In this document: piece after piece, positions 1-7,333 of the stretch
Position numbering within the stretch: the first letter of the stretch is position 1
Layout: every line of letters begins with the position of its first letter
Source: an uncultured Bacteroidales bacterium
GTDB taxonomy: Bacteria > Bacteroidota > Bacteroidia > Bacteroidales > UBA932
Assembly (NCBI GenBank): GCA_947303465.1
Contig: CAMYYI010000012.1
Coordinates: 1-52,960 of the forward strand
DNA: 52,960 nt
Direction of reading: 5' to 3'
Notes under the pieces: model-generated
What the model saw: only the letters and a program-made list of their open reading frames with translations
What the model was told of the DNA's origin: nothing
Database searches by the model: none
Made by a program: the position numbers and the translations under genes

Positions 1-628
1 CTGCGGCGAAGGCCAGCAGGAAGGGTATCATCGGCGTGACCGCCGCGGCTAACAGGATGACCAGCGCGCCGCCGATGGGCTCTACGATGCCGCTGAGCGC
101 GCCGACGCCGAAGGCCTTCCAGCGGCTGTTCCCGGCGGCACGCAGGGGCATGGAGATAATGGCCCCTTCCGGGATATTCTGGATCGCGATACCCAGTGAC
201 AGGGCCAGCGCTCCGGCCGCCGTCATTCCGGCTCCGCCGCTGATTGCGCCGGCAATGGCAACGCCCACGGCCATGCCTTCCGGAAAATTGTGGATGGTAA
301 CGGCCAGGGCCAGCATGGTGGTCTTCGAGAGCTTGCTCTTCGGACCTTCCGGACCTCCGACAGGATGTAGATGCGGTGTTATGTGGTCTATCAATAACAG
401 GAACGCGAAGCCGCCCAGCAGGCCTATGGTCACGGGCCAGATACCGCCCAGTTCCATGCCGGGTATGAGCAGCGACCACACGGAGGCGGCCACCATCACG
501 CCGGAGGCGAAGCCCAGCAGGATCTTCTGCAGCAGGTCCGGCATCGCCTTTTTCATGAAGAATACAAAGGCAGCACCCAGAGCCGTGCCCAGGAAAGGTA
601 TCAGAAGAGCTGTCAGTACTGCATCCAT
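1..628 (-). CDS. ZIP-family divalent metal transporter, C-terminus cut by window edge
   Basis: An open frame on the minus strand runs from an ATG at 628 off the left edge, giving 209 residues without a stop. It reads as a ZIP (ZupT-like) zinc/iron permease of the inner membrane. Hydrophobic segments alternate with a short His-containing cytoplasmic loop at about residues 81-92. The two family signatures are present: HNFPEG at 113-118 and QNIPEG at 150-155, whose His and Glu residues form the metal site in transmembrane helices 4 and 5. EPIGG follows at 183-187. About 50-60 residues are missing at the C-terminus compared with usual ZupT length. It starts 3 nt after the stop of the cytidylate-kinase-like gene, so the two are probably co-transcribed. 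Which metal it carries cannot be told. A long open frame on the opposite strand (36-650) is a shadow. Confidence 0.88.
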   Translation of the reverse strand, partial: MDAVLTALLIPFLGTALGAAFVFFMKKAMPDLLQKILLGFASGVMVAASVWSLLIPGMELGGIWPVTIGLLGGFAFLLLIDHITPHLHPVGGPEGPKSKLSKTTMLALAVTIHNFPEGMAVGVAIAGAISGGAGMTAAGALALSLGIAIQNIPEGAIISMPLRAAGNSRWKAFGVGALSGIVEPIGGALVILLAAAVTPMIPFLLAFAA

Positions 629-631
629 ATA

Positions 632-1285
632 CTATTTACCGGATTCCTGAATGTAGGAGAGAATGAGGTCGGCCAGTTCCTCTTCGGTATGACCGTCCGC
701 ATTGAGCACGAGGTCATAGTTGCGGGCATCGTAGCGGCTGGTTCCGGTATACCGCTGGATGTAGTTTTCCCGCGTATGGTCTATGTTCTTGATGAGGGCT
801 TTGGCCGATTCCTCCTCCAGGCCCTGCTTTTCCATTACTCGCCGGATGCGGTTTTCATCCGAAGCGATAATGAACACATTCAGGTGATTGGGATGGTCCT
901 TGAACACAAAGAAACCGGAGCGGCCCGCTATGACACAGGAACCCACTTTGGTCAGCTCCCTGAGGATCTCCGTCTCGGCCTCATAAATGTCGTCCGTAGT
1001 AACATCCACACGGAACTGCTGCGTATAGCGCGGGTCTACGCCCAGAGTGTTGGCCGATGGGATGGGGGCGATGGCGTGAAACAAATCCGCCAGCCAGTTT
1101 TTCTTTTCTCCCTTCAGCTTCTCTATCCCGCTTGCCGTAAGGTTGAACCTCTTTTCAAGGGTCTCGATGAGATACTTGTCAAAATAAAAAGTATTCAGTT
1201 TCTCTGCCAGGATACGGCCTACCGTGTGGCCTCCGGAGCCGATTTCACGGCTGACAGTTATCACAAATGGTTCTTTCAGATTCAT
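632..1285 (-). CDS. Cytidylate kinase-like family protein
   Basis: This 217-residue protein resembles the cytidylate-kinase-2 family, small P-loop-type proteins related to CMP kinase whose substrate is mostly unproven. The N-terminus reads FVITVSREIGSGGHTVGRIL, the family's glycine-rich nucleotide loop, followed by a Lys and Asp-rich stretch (FYFDKYLIE). A second conserved segment, VIAGRSGFFVFKDHPN, lies near the middle. I placed the start at 1285 rather than the upstream ATG at 1306. The promoter -7 box occupies 1304-1311, so the upstream ATG would fall inside the promoter. Its own promoter separates it from greA, and it probably forms an operon with the ZIP transporter 3 nt downstream. Cellular role is unknown. 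Confidence 0.8.
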   Translation of the reverse strand: MNLKEPFVITVSREIGSGGHTVGRILAEKLNTFYFDKYLIETLEKRFNLTASGIEKLKGEKKNWLADLFHAIAPIPSANTLGVDPRYTQQFRVDVTTDDIYEAETEILRELTKVGSCVIAGRSGFFVFKDHPNHLNVFIIASDENRIRRVMEKQGLEEESAKALIKNIDHTRENYIQRYTGTSRYDARNYDLVLNADGHTEEELADLILSYIQESGK

Positions 1286-1303
1286 CGCATGCAGTTTTGT
1301 TTC

Positions 1304-1334
1304 CAAAAATACAAAGATTTATTATTAGCTCAAA
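1304..1334 (-). promoter_or_regulatory. Promoter of the cytidylate-kinase-like/ZIP operon
   Basis: On the minus strand TTTG (1331-1334), a 19-nt spacer and TATTTTTG (1304-1311) match the Bacteroidetes consensus TTTG-N19-21-TAnnTTTG exactly. Transcription would begin near 1298, which supports the start codon at 1285. Confidence 0.7.
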
Positions 1335-1337
1335 CAC

Positions 1338-1805
1338 TCAATCGTCAGTAATGCTGTCGACTCTCAGGCGCAGGGTTCCGGAGGGGACCTGAGCCTCGGC
1401 TGTTTCTCCCACCTTCTTGCCCATCAGGGCGGCGCCGATCGGGGATTTCAGCGAAATCTTGCCAGCCTCGAGGTCCATCTCATGGTGGCTGACTATCTGG
1501 AATTTCATTTTGGCATTTGTAGCAAGGTTAGTGAACTCTACCCAGCTGAGAAGACTGACTCTGTCTTTGGGAAGGACGTCAGGGTCAATCACTCGCGAAT
1601 GTTCCAGAACCTTCTGCAGGAAACGTATACGGCTGATGGTCTTCGCCTGGTTGCGCCTGGCTTCACGGTAACCCGCATTCTCGCTCAGATCCCCCTGGGC
1701 GCGAGTCTCCGCGAGGTCGTCCTTCACTTTGGGGTAGACCTCGTCCACCAGGTGCTTCAACTCGGCCGTAATCTCGTCGTATCGTTGCTTTGACAGGTAT
1801 TCCAT
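1338..1805 (-). CDS. greA: Transcription elongation factor GreA
   Basis: GreA (155 residues) rescues backtracked RNA polymerase by stimulating cleavage of the 3' end of the nascent RNA in the secondary channel. The N-terminal antiparallel coiled coil is clear, with its acidic tip in the stretch AETRAQGDLSENAGYREAR (about residues 34-52); the two acidic residues D-x-x-E are present. The C-terminal FKBP-like domain ends with the usual SPIGAALMGKKVGETAEAQVP region. Length matches the family (about 155-160). The ATG at 1805 begins the recognisable protein (MEYLSKQRYDEI). The open frame continues upstream with unrelated residues, which I left out. A small hydrophobic ORF lies just upstream (1813-1966). 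Confidence 0.95.
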   Translation of the reverse strand: MEYLSKQRYDEITAELKHLVDEVYPKVKDDLAETRAQGDLSENAGYREARRNQAKTISRIRFLQKVLEHSRVIDPDVLPKDRVSLLSWVEFTNLATNAKMKFQIVSHHEMDLEAGKISLKSPIGAALMGKKVGETAEAQVPSGTLRLRVDSITDD

Positions 1806-1812
1806 CGTATGA

Positions 1813-1966
1813 TTATTCAGAAACTGTCCGTTTGCCTGTCCACCACCCCAAGAGCAGTATGCCCACGCCAAGGAGCAGATAGAGTCCTAGCATACTCAGG
1901 AACTCCCAGGTGGTAATACCGGTCCAGAATGCCCCGGAAATGCTGTTTCAGTGACTTTTCACTCAT
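1813..1966 (-). pseudogene. Possible small single-pass membrane protein, frame broken by one base
   Basis: Between the GNAT gene and greA an ATG at 1966 opens MSEKSLKQHFRG, then runs on as unconvincing residues. In the next frame the same DNA reads AFWTGITTWEFLSMLG, then a strongly hydrophobic stretch LYLLLGVGILLLGWW, a positive tail TGKRTVSE and a TAA at 1813, 7 nt before the greA start. Removing one G from the GGGG run near the twelfth codon joins both parts into a 50-residue protein with a basic N-terminus and one membrane helix. This could be a recent indel, a sequencing error or a programmed shift. A 26-residue version could also start at the internal ATG at 1893. I do not recognise the family. 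Confidence 0.33.
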
Positions 1967-1987
1967 ACTCTAAAACGCTATGGGAAT

Positions 1988-2992
1988 TCAGGCATGTATT
2001 ACTTTCTGATATGCAAGCCTCTCGTCGCCGGAAGCAAGATAGATGATGCCGCAGTACTTGAAACCGTATTTCAGGATATTGTGCTGCATGATGAGGTTGT
2101 CCCTGTGGGTATCTATACGGATGTTCCCGTCGTGAGCAAAACACCAGTCCAGGATGGCATTGAATACTCCGTGCACCTCGGGATAGCTGCCGATACGGTG
2201 GACCACATGATACGGTAGCGTATCTTCCATCCACATGCCTTCATAAATGGATGCGTATGTCGGTTCAGGAGAAGGGATATAAGCAAAATACCCTGCTACC
2301 CTCTCCCCTTTAAGGACTACGAATCCATGGCCGCTGTCAATATCGTTGCGGATAACATCTCTGGAAGGATAGCCGTTCACCCACTGCCCAAGATTGCCGG
2401 ACGCCCGCATTATGCCTTTGGCCGCATCCAGGACTGCCATTATCGCATCCAAATCCTCAGCATTTGCAGCCCTGACACTCAGCATGTTAAGCCTTAGCAC
2501 CCTGATAGGAGTATCCCTTCCCTGATCCAAATCCACCACCGTTTCGCCGGTGGGAACGAAACCGCACTTCTCCATCACCCTTCCGGATGCGGGATTGTCT
2601 ATGAAGTGGCCGCTTATCAGCGACTTGATGTCCGTCTCTCTGCGGATGTGCTCTATCATAAGCCGGAGCGCTTCCGTGCAGATTCCCCTGTTCCAATACG
2701 GCCTTGCCACCCAGTAGCCGGTAAGTGGCTCCCCTTCCCGCGCTGGCAGATTACATTGGCACGACGGCCCATATCCCATTGCGCCTATAGGCTCGCCGGT
2801 TTCTTTCAGCACTATCGCCCAGGTGTTGGTGGCGTCATTGAAGACCGTACGTATGACCTCCAGGCTTTCCGCCACGCTCCTGTGCGGCGGCCAGCCGGCA
2901 CGCGGCCCCACCTCCGGATCGGAAGCGTATTTGAACAGTGCCTCGGCATCGTCATCTTGCCACGGGCGCAAGAGAATTCTATCGGTCTCCAT
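1988..2992 (-). CDS. Protein with two GNAT acetyltransferase domains
   Basis: This 334-residue protein is a head-to-tail pair of GNAT folds. The N-terminal half (about 1-170) is RimJ/RimL-like: it begins METDRILLRPWQDDDAEALF, and the acetyl-CoA-binding loop lies around YWNRGICTEALRLMIEH, with NPASGRVMEKCGF following, a hallmark of ribosomal-protein-type N-acetyltransferases. The C-terminal half (about 172-334) starts VRAANAEDLDAIMAVL and ends IRIDTHRDNLIMQHNILKYGFKYCGII, another GNAT with a weaker CoA loop. Both substrates are unknown. The start at 2992 was chosen because the upstream codons lack family similarity and a -7 box lies at 3022-3029. It is transcribed on its own or leads into greA. 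Confidence 0.85.
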   Translation of the reverse strand: METDRILLRPWQDDDAEALFKYASDPEVGPRAGWPPHRSVAESLEVIRTVFNDATNTWAIVLKETGEPIGAMGYGPSCQCNLPAREGEPLTGYWVARPYWNRGICTEALRLMIEHIRRETDIKSLISGHFIDNPASGRVMEKCGFVPTGETVVDLDQGRDTPIRVLRLNMLSVRAANAEDLDAIMAVLDAAKGIMRASGNLGQWVNGYPSRDVIRNDIDSGHGFVVLKGERVAGYFAYIPSPEPTYASIYEGMWMEDTLPYHVVHRIGSYPEVHGVFNAILDWCFAHDGNIRIDTHRDNLIMQHNILKYGFKYCGIIYLASGDERLAYQKVIHA

Positions 2993-3021
2993 CTGATATA
3001 TCACGATGATACTATGCGCTC

Positions 3022-3029
3022 CAAATATA
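3022..3029 (-). promoter_or_regulatory. Candidate -7 element for the double-GNAT gene
   Basis: TATATTTG on the minus strand fits TAnnTTTG and sits 30 nt before the chosen start codon. I see no clear TTTG at the -33 position. Confidence 0.45.
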
Positions 3030-3142
3030 CGCACTTTTATTGTATTGCCTTTGCGATTTCCTGCGAATACCGCAAGAAAATGCGTCCGCGCTTATTATCC
3101 CCAAAAATTTCCGGCGGATAAGTGATTATAGCAAAAATTGTT

Positions 3143-3150
3143 TATATTTG
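3143..3150 (+). promoter_or_regulatory. Candidate -7 element for the HdeD-like gene
   Basis: TATATTTG on the plus strand lies 29 nt before the ATG at 3179. A clear -33 TTTG is missing, but the upstream stretch is AT-rich. It is back to back with the promoter of the double-GNAT gene. Confidence 0.5.
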
Positions 3151-3178
3151 TGCTTTAACTATTTAATTATCAACGCAA

Positions 3179-3730
3179 ATGAAAACCAGTACTAAAGTTT
3201 GGCTCGTGATTGCAGGTATCCTGCTCATTGCCTTAGGAGTTTATTGCATCGTCAAGCCTGCCGCAACCCTGTTCTCAGCCGCATGGCTGATTGGCGTTCT
3301 TGTTTTGGCCGCCGGTATCTCAAAGTTGATTTTCACTTTCAAGACACAGGCATTCCTGCCGAACAGCGCCACCAGAGTGCTGTCTGCAATCCTGGAGATC
3401 ATCATCGGTATCTTCTTCCTGGCCAACAATATCTTCGTGGCTGTCTCCCTGCCCTTCGTATTCGCATTCTGGGTGCTCTTCGACAGTTTGATCATCGCCA
3501 TCAACAGCTTCGATTACAAGCGCGTAGGCTTCCCCTGGTGGTGGGCAATCCTCCTTCTTGGAATTTGCGGCATCGTCCTGAGTGTCCTCGGCCTCAAGAA
3601 TCCTGATGTAACCGCTACTGCCATGGCAGTTATGATCGGCATTGGCATCATCTCCATGGGTGTCGCCAACATATGCGCCGTAGTGGGCATCAACAAGTTT
3701 GAGAACTACCTGAAGCAGCCTGTCGAGTAA
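3179..3730 (+). CDS. HdeD-like DUF308 membrane protein
   Basis: A 183-residue, almost wholly hydrophobic protein with about six membrane helices, arranged as repeated helix pairs. It matches the HdeD/DUF308 family: the opening WLVIAGILLIALGVYCIVKPAAT resembles the repeat that gives the family its internal symmetry, and a second copy follows around WWAILLLGICGIVLSVLGLKNP. E. coli HdeD is linked to acid resistance, but the molecular function of the family is not known and need not be the same here. It is monocistronic, with its own promoter (3143-3150) and a strong hairpin terminator 35 nt after the stop. Confidence 0.85.
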   Translation: MKTSTKVWLVIAGILLIALGVYCIVKPAATLFSAAWLIGVLVLAAGISKLIFTFKTQAFLPNSATRVLSAILEIIIGIFFLANNIFVAVSLPFVFAFWVLFDSLIIAINSFDYKRVGFPWWWAILLLGICGIVLSVLGLKNPDVTATAMAVMIGIGIISMGVANICAVVGINKFENYLKQPVE

Positions 3731-3765
3731 TTCAGACTCAACAATTTACACATAAAGACAAAAAT

Positions 3766-3798
3766 GGCTGGCTAAACAATCTTAGCCAGCCGTTTTTT
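3766..3798. terminator. Strong bidirectional intrinsic terminator
   Basis: GGCTGGCTAA (3766-3775) pairs perfectly with TTAGCCAGCC (3782-3791) around a 6-nt loop. Six T follow on the plus strand (3793-3798), and an A run precedes the stem so that the minus strand also ends in T. It lies between convergent genes, the HdeD-like gene and the lipoprotein gene whose stop codon touches the T run. Confidence 0.9.
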
Positions 3799-4282
3799 AG
3801 TTCCATGCCGGAGCAAGCGCAGGGGCAGGCTCCGCATTTCCGTCAAGACGTATTTCTTCTCCGGAGGAGAGAATGTATATGGCGTACTGGTGATTGGCCT
3901 CGCCGAAGCTGATGGCGGCCGAAAGGGAATCTTCCGGGAAGATGCGGACGCTGTCGAAATAAAAGAGGCTGTCGGCCGAATTGAGCCAGCCCCCCACATA
4001 TCCATCGTGAGACATGGCGTGGCTGATGACGAAGTCAAGGCCCTCACGCCCGTGGCTGTTCTGGGTATCCTCGTAAGACACGGCTATGCCGTAAGACGGC
4101 TCGGTCCAACTGCTCAATTGCAGGGTAAAGCCATCCGGATGAGCCAGGCTGAAGGTCCAGAGGCTGTCGGCAACAGATTGACTGGCCTGACGCGGGGCAC
4201 GGTTAAACATCCCGCATGAGTGTATGGCCATGCAGGACAATACAAGCAGAATACTGACTACTCCGGGAACAATTCTTTTCAT
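3797..4282 (-). CDS. Hypothetical lipoprotein, last gene of a three-gene operon
   Basis: This 161-residue protein has a signal peptide (MKRIVPGVVSILLVLSCMAI) and a probable lipobox ending in Cys23 (IHSC-G), so it is likely a periplasm-facing or surface lipoprotein. The mature part is soluble, rich in Ser, Asp and aromatic residues, with no domain I recognise. A Cys at 17 within the hydrophobic core is an alternative lipidation site but has a poorer context. It begins 12 nt after the acyltransferase stop and ends in a shared terminator, so it is the last gene of the operon DMT transporter, acyltransferase, lipoprotein. Function is unknown. Confidence 0.7.
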   Translation of the reverse strand: MKRIVPGVVSILLVLSCMAIHSCGMFNRAPRQASQSVADSLWTFSLAHPDGFTLQLSSWTEPSYGIAVSYEDTQNSHGREGLDFVISHAMSHDGYVGGWLNSADSLFYFDSVRIFPEDSLSAAISFGEANHQYAIYILSSGEEIRLDGNAEPAPALAPAWN

Positions 4283-4294
4283 TTCAAAACCTCC

Positions 4295-5467
4295 TTAACC
4301 CATTATCCACTTCCCCGCTTTCGGGATCTTCCTTACCGCCACGCTTAAAACGGCCACGCAGGCAAACGAGATTACGGCCGTTGCCAGAATCTGCACGGGG
4401 GTGGTCCAGAGGCCAAGAGCACCGTCCTCCCCGATTCCGAGCGCGCCCCTCAGCCAAGCCGAGACCGCACCCAGAACTAGCATGTGGCACAGGTACATTC
4501 CATAACTGGAATTAGAGACAGGCAAAAGCAGCTTTTTATAGAATATGCCGCCAGTCTCAATCTTGCGGAACAAAAGAATCCAGGCCAGCGTCATCAGCGT
4601 AACGCCGAAGGTATCATTAAGCCATGGTCCCTCCCACAAGGCGGCCAGACCGACGGGGCCCTCGACCGGAAAGACTCCGTGCGAATCCGCCCACACCCGG
4701 GAAAGGAAACCGCCGCAGCAGATGGCAAATCCAAGGGCAAACGAGGGAACGGCAATCGCCAGAGTCCGCCCCCAGGACAAACGGCCCACATATTTGCGGA
4801 AATACAGCCCCAGAAGCAGATATCCGATGAAGCCGCTCAGGTAATAGAAAACTCCGTAGCTGTTCCAGCTGGCCTCACCCCACAAAGGGTATTTTGCGGC
4901 ATTGGGGATGCCGGACGGACCATAAATCACGGGCGCCGCGCCTCCTGCCCATTGGCGTATCAGGGGAATCAGCGTCGTAAACAGCCATATCCCAAGATAT
5001 ACCTGCAGTTCCCGTTTACCGACCCGTTCCGCCCACGGCGACAGCAGCGGCATGACCAGATACAGGCCGATAATCATATAGACGAACCACATGTGCCCCG
5101 CAGCATAGTTGAAGTTGAGGAGCAGGTCCTTGAAGTTCTGCACCGGTTCTCCCCACACCATGGCATAGACTATGCTCCAGAACACGAACGGAGGGAGAAT
5201 ACGAAGCGCCCTTTTCCTGAAAAACTCCCCTGTAGTGTAATGCAGAGGGAACTGGAGATAAGAAGAGGCGAAAACGAACAGCGCCACACAGGCGCGCGGC
5301 AGAACATTAAGCACAGATACCCAGATGGCATCGGACCTGGTGAGGATGAGCGACCCTTCTCCTCCAAGATAAAACGGCTCGCAGCTGTGCGTAGCCATCA
5401 CCAGGAAGCATGCACTTACGCGCATCCAATCCAACCAGATCTCCCTTTGACCGTTACTGTATTGCAT
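4295..5467 (-). CDS. Membrane acyltransferase (acyltransferase family 3)
   Basis: A 390-residue integral membrane protein with about ten helices of the acyltransferase-3 type (OatA/NodX/WecH relatives), which O-acetylate sugars of surface glycans using a cytoplasmic acyl donor. The N-terminal signature is visible: REIWLDWMRVSACFLVMATHSCEPF carries the conserved Arg/Asp and the His of the active-site helix. FRKRALRILPPFVFWSIVY is the conserved arginine-rich motif after helix 3, and SNSSYGMYLCHMLVLG near 330 is the family's C-terminal motif. The gene follows the DMT transporter by 12 nt and precedes a lipoprotein by 12 nt. The capsule locus starts divergently about 1 kb away, so acetylation of that polymer is possible but unproven. 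Confidence 0.88.
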   Translation of the reverse strand: MQYSNGQREIWLDWMRVSACFLVMATHSCEPFYLGGEGSLILTRSDAIWVSVLNVLPRACVALFVFASSYLQFPLHYTTGEFFRKRALRILPPFVFWSIVYAMVWGEPVQNFKDLLLNFNYAAGHMWFVYMIIGLYLVMPLLSPWAERVGKRELQVYLGIWLFTTLIPLIRQWAGGAAPVIYGPSGIPNAAKYPLWGEASWNSYGVFYYLSGFIGYLLLGLYFRKYVGRLSWGRTLAIAVPSFALGFAICCGGFLSRVWADSHGVFPVEGPVGLAALWEGPWLNDTFGVTLMTLAWILLFRKIETGGIFYKKLLLPVSNSSYGMYLCHMLVLGAVSAWLRGALGIGEDGALGLWTTPVQILATAVISFACVAVLSVAVRKIPKAGKWIMG

Positions 5468-5479
5468 ATGGACAAGCGA

Positions 5480-6415
5480 TTACAAGAGGAAAAACAGAGC
5501 TACTCCAGTCATACTGACAAGCACGCCCAGAATCTCGCGTGGCTTGATGCGCTGGTGGTAGATGAGGGCATAAGGTATGAGAATGAGCACCGGAGTCAGG
5601 GCCATCAGGGTTGATGCGATACCGGCTGATGTGTAGCGGACCGCCATCAGCGACAGCGACACTCCCAGGACCGGCCCGAACAGGGTCATTATAAGCGCAT
5701 AGCCCATTCCCTTGCGGTCACGGGAGGCGGCAACGAGATCTCCGGTCTTCTTCTGTATTGCCATAAGAGCCAGAAAGCCCGCCCCGCCCACGACGGCGCG
5801 TATCATGGTTGATGCAAAAGGCAGCAGCATATCCATGGAAGACGGAGCATCGGGCGGAATTACGCCTGCATAATGTTCCATGCCCACCTTGCTCAAGACG
5901 AGGCCTACGCCCTGCCCCAGGCCTGCGCCCAGGCCCAGCAGGACGCCCTTTAAAGGAATCGTCAGTTGCAACTGGTGCCCCTCCCCCCTGGCGAGTATGG
6001 ATATAGCTATACCACAAAGAGTTACCGCCATGGCCAGGATAGACTTCCAGCCAAGCGACTCACCCAGTATTATCCACCCTGCTATGGCCGCCATAGGGGG
6101 CGCCAGCGTCATGAAAAGCTGCCCGAACCGTGCGCCTATGGAAAGGTAGCAGTTGAAGAGACAATAGTCTCCGAACACATATCCCACCAGGGCCGATGCC
6201 GCAAGCCATGCCCAGGTCTTACCGTCTGCATAGACAGGATACGGGTGCCCCAGTCCCGCCCAGAGAATGAGAGCGAGGAATACCGATGCAAGGACGAGCC
6301 TGATAACATTTGCCGTCATGGACCCCAGACGATGGCTGGCCTTGTCTGCAAACAAAGCCGTCACGGTCCAGGAAATGGCCACGACCAAAGATATTATTTC
6401 GCCCAGGTGCCGCAT
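5480..6415 (-). CDS. DMT-superfamily (EamA) transporter
   Basis: This 311-residue protein has ten predicted membrane helices built from two EamA repeats (about residues 5-140 and 155-311), the usual size and plan of drug/metabolite transporters of the inner membrane. The first repeat ends FMTLAPPMAAIAGWIILGESLGWKSI and the second STLMALTPVLILIPYALIYHQRIKPREILG. Both are the conserved motif in which a proline-rich helix precedes a basic loop. The substrate cannot be inferred. It is the first gene of a minus-strand operon and is divergent from the capsule locus. A TATCTTTC sequence (6427-6434, minus strand) may be its -7 box. Confidence 0.88.
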   Translation of the reverse strand: MRHLGEIISLVVAISWTVTALFADKASHRLGSMTANVIRLVLASVFLALILWAGLGHPYPVYADGKTWAWLAASALVGYVFGDYCLFNCYLSIGARFGQLFMTLAPPMAAIAGWIILGESLGWKSILAMAVTLCGIAISILARGEGHQLQLTIPLKGVLLGLGAGLGQGVGLVLSKVGMEHYAGVIPPDAPSSMDMLLPFASTMIRAVVGGAGFLALMAIQKKTGDLVAASRDRKGMGYALIMTLFGPVLGVSLSLMAVRYTSAGIASTLMALTPVLILIPYALIYHQRIKPREILGVLVSMTGVALFFLL

Positions 6416-6457
6416 CTGTTTTCGGCGAAAGATACGCCTTTTTTCTAAAAAAAGTGT

Positions 6458-6465
6458 TATATTTG
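6458..6465 (+). promoter_or_regulatory. Candidate promoter -7 element of the capsule operon
   Basis: TATATTTG lies 28 nt before the ATG of the Wza gene and is the only convincing plus-strand promoter I see ahead of the 26-kb cluster. No perfect -33 TTTG is present. I see no inverted repeats around it of the kind that flank invertible Bacteroides capsule promoters. Confidence 0.6.
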
Positions 6466-6493
6466 TGACTTATTTAGAATTTAGTAGTAATCT

Positions 6494-7330
6494 ATGAGGA
6501 ATATCTGGTTAAAACTCCTGGCCTGGAGCCTTTTGCTGGGACTTGGTTCTTGCGCCACTCCACAGAATGTTGCTTACTTCCAGAATGCGGAAGACATTCG
6601 AGGCATGGCCCTGCCGCCCGAACAACCCCTGCGGCTGCGCCCGGAAGACAAGATCAACATTGTGGTGAACAGTTCCGACCCCATGCTCATGCAGCAGTTC
6701 AACCTGACTTCCAATTCGTACAGCAATCGCACATTAGGTGCAACATCCACCCCTCTCACAATCTCGGGAGGATCTTCTTCCTCAGCCTCCAGCCTGCTGG
6801 CTTACACCGTAGACCATCAGGGCGATATAGATTTCCCTGTACTTGGGCGAATATCCGTGGTGGGTAAAACCCGCATGGAAGTGGCAAATTACATTAGGGA
6901 ACGCCTTATTGCAAGGGACCTGGTCAAGGATCCCGTGGTAACCGTCGAATACGTAAACCTGTCCGTCCTGGTTCTTGGAGAAGTGGCCCGTCCCGGCCGC
7001 ATAGAGATTTTGAATGACCATTTCACAATCCTGGACGCCCTGGCCTCAGTAGGCGACCTTACCATCATAGGCCAGAGGGAAAACGTGATGGTCTGCCGCG
7101 AGGTGGACGGGGAGGACGAGACCTACGTAATCGACCTTTGCGACCGCAGGTCTGTACTGGAGTCCCCCGCCTTTTACCTGCAGCAGAACGACGTGATATA
7201 TGTAACGCCCAATCCTAAACGCCAAAGGGACTACAATGCTACAGGCAACACCTTCAGCCAGCCTTCTACCTGGCTTTCCATGGCGTCGCTGGTCGCCATT
7301 GTCATCTCCGTTATCACTCAACTCCGTTAG
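6494..7330 (+). CDS. Wza-type polysaccharide export outer membrane lipoprotein
   Basis: This 278-residue protein forms the outer-membrane exit channel for capsular polysaccharide. A signal peptide ends in the lipobox LGSC (Cys20), followed by ATPQNVAYFQNAED, the usual start of mature Bacteroidetes Wza-like proteins. The polysaccharide-export domain spans about residues 45-150 (LRPEDKINIVVNSSDP, YTVDHQGDIDFPVLGRISVVGKTRMEV). One SLBB domain follows at about 155-240 (VLVLGEVARPGRIEILNDHFTILDALASVGDLT). A C-terminal hydrophobic helix (STWLSMASLVAIVISVITQL) may cross the outer membrane, as in E. coli Wza, which is longer because it has extra SLBB repeats. It is the first gene of the locus, 3 nt before the Wzc gene that works with it. 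Confidence 0.93.
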   Translation: MRNIWLKLLAWSLLLGLGSCATPQNVAYFQNAEDIRGMALPPEQPLRLRPEDKINIVVNSSDPMLMQQFNLTSNSYSNRTLGATSTPLTISGGSSSSASSLLAYTVDHQGDIDFPVLGRISVVGKTRMEVANYIRERLIARDLVKDPVVTVEYVNLSVLVLGEVARPGRIEILNDHFTILDALASVGDLTIIGQRENVMVCREVDGEDETYVIDLCDRRSVLESPAFYLQQNDVIYVTPNPKRQRDYNATGNTFSQPSTWLSMASLVAIVISVITQLR

Positions 7331-7333
7331 CAC

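Noticed and set aside
36..650. A 204-residue open frame on the plus strand at the left edge
   Set aside because: The opposite strand encodes a clear ZIP transporter with HNFPEG and QNIPEG motifs over the same bases; the plus-strand product has no recognisable features.
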